Shown here: one piece after another, positions 63,356 to 64,000 of the stretch
How positions within the stretch are numbered: the first letter of the stretch is position 1
Layout of the letters: every line of letters begins with the position of its first letter
Source: Coprobacter fastidiosus
Lineage (GTDB): Bacteria > Bacteroidota > Bacteroidia > Bacteroidales > Coprobacteraceae
Length of the DNA stretch: 64,000 nt
Assembly (NCBI RefSeq): GCF_030296935.1
Contig: NZ_AP028032.1
Location: 2,418,001-2,482,000, forward strand
Direction: 5' to 3'
Notes under the pieces: model-generated
The model's input: the letters and a program-made list of their open reading frames with translations, nothing else
The model's database searches: none
Told to the model about the DNA's origin: nothing
Made by a program: the position numbers and the translations under genes

Positions 63356-63787
63356 ATGTTACAACCGAAGAAGACAAAATTCAGAAGACAACAGAAAGGG
63401 CGTATGAAAGGTTACGCTCAGCGAGGTAATCAGTTGGCCTTCGGTTCTTTTGGTATAAAATGTTTGCAATCGAAATGGATAACCGGACGTCAGATAGAAG
63501 CTGCACGTATTGCTGTTACCCGTTATATGCAGCGTCAAGGTCAAATCTGGATCAGAATATTTCCGGATAAGCCTATTACCAAAAAACCGGCTGAGGTGCG
63601 TATGGGTAAAGGTAAAGGTTCGCCCGAAGGTTTCGTGGCTCCTGTAACTCCGGGAAGAATCCTTATCGAAGTTGAAGGAGTACCTTTTGATGTTGCTAAA
63701 GAAGCGTTGCGTTTGGCAGCACAAAAGCTTCCTGTGACTACGAAGTTTATTGTTCGTCGTGACTACGATGCTAATCAAAATGCGTAA
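63356..63787 (+). CDS. rplP: 50S ribosomal protein L16
   Basis: A 143-residue L16 ([35 protein letters not shown] is the conserved arginine-containing loop near the P-site). Confidence 0.98.
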   Translation: MLQPKKTKFRRQQKGRMKGYAQRGNQLAFGSFGIKCLQSKWITGRQIEAARIAVTRYMQRQGQIWIRIFPDKPITKKPAEVRMGKGKGSPEGFVAPVTPGRILIEVEGVPFDVAKEALRLAAQKLPVTTKFIVRRDYDANQNA

Positions 63788-63794
63788 TTAAGTT

Positions 63795-63992
63795 ATGAAA
63801 ATTGCAGAAATTAGAGAATTAAGTACCAAGGAATTGGTCGAAAGAATCGAAGCGGAAGCTGTGGCTTTGAACCGGATGGAGATTAATCACAGTATTTCTC
63901 CTTTGGATAATCCTGCACAAATAAAACTTACTCGCAGGATGATTGCGCGCATGAAAGGTGAGTTGCGCCAGAGAGAACTTAACAAACAATAA
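63795..63992 (+). CDS. rpmC: 50S ribosomal protein L29
   Basis: A 65-residue two-helix L29 (MKIAEIRELSTKELVERIE ... RQRELNKQ), at the tunnel exit beside L23. The window ends 8 bases later; rpsQ would be expected next. Confidence 0.95.
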   Translation: MKIAEIRELSTKELVERIEAEAVALNRMEINHSISPLDNPAQIKLTRRMIARMKGELRQRELNKQ

Positions 63993-64000
63993 CCAATTGA

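Noticed and set aside
1-64000. tRNA genes, rRNA, CRISPR arrays, insertion sequences, prophage
   Set aside because: I looked in the intergenic regions and found no cloverleaf-like sequences, regularly spaced repeats or transposase, integrase or phage structural genes.

Overview
The window is a chromosomal segment of a member of the order Bacteroidales (phylum Bacteroidota). The evidence is a SusC/SusD polysaccharide utilisation locus with a hybrid two-component regulator, promoters of the TTTG-N19-20-TAnnTTTG type, NigD-like and SusD-like lipoproteins, and proteins ending in type IX secretion (T9SS) sorting domains. At least six exported proteins have glutamine directly after the predicted signal-peptidase site. 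The T9SS cargo points to a Parabacteroides-, Barnesiella- or Coprobacter-like lineage rather than classical Bacteroides, but genus is an inference and cannot be fixed from this window.

Layout. 1-8.2 kb: housekeeping genes (end of parE, coaD, an S41 protease), a minus-strand chain of two rhomboid proteases and a membrane-bound EEP hydrolase, an HU protein and argS. 8.2-25.7 kb: a carbohydrate locus. A 1337-residue hybrid two-component system diverges from GH130, an MFS importer, a lipoprotein, SusC, SusD, a LamG lipoprotein and a 1042-residue multidomain protein. The 576- and 1042-residue proteins share an N-terminal domain of about 500 residues that I do not recognise; it is the best candidate here for an undescribed enzyme family. 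A 27-bp inverted repeat sits upstream of GH130. 25.7-31.1 kb: a sialate O-acetylesterase-type protein and a metallophosphoesterase with duplicated carbohydrate-binding-like modules.

31.2-47.2 kb: a thioesterase, cysS, a Nim-like flavoprotein, and a translationally coupled tcdA-ABC ATPase-nigD-DUF3467 cluster. A tiny cysteine-rich exported protein, an NfnAB-type flavin transhydrogenase pair, an operon of cation antiporter, T9SS trypsin-like protease and outer-membrane barrel, and asd follow. 47.2-55.4 kb: a fused C26/M19 peptidase, a probable type II glutaminyl cyclase, sufE, a POT peptide transporter, an acyltransferase, rnhB, and an AT-rich gene resembling HpaII-type restriction endonucleases with no methyltransferase beside it. 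55.7-64 kb: the str and S10 ribosomal operons (rpsL, rpsG, fusA, rpsJ, rplC, rplD, rplW, rplB, rpsS, rplV, rpsC, rplP, rpmC), without tuf, running off the right edge.

How the parts connect. The PUL reads as sensing (HTCS), surface binding and cutting (LamG proteins, the unknown domain), outer-membrane import (SusCD), inner-membrane import (MFS) and cytoplasmic processing of a short mannoside-like oligosaccharide (GH130). The glutaminyl cyclase could act on the many exported proteins with an N-terminal Gln. Two intergenic regions (around 39.3 kb and 47.35 kb) share a repeat of about 130 bp that no annotated gene explains. I saw no tRNA, rRNA, CRISPR array, insertion sequence or prophage gene.
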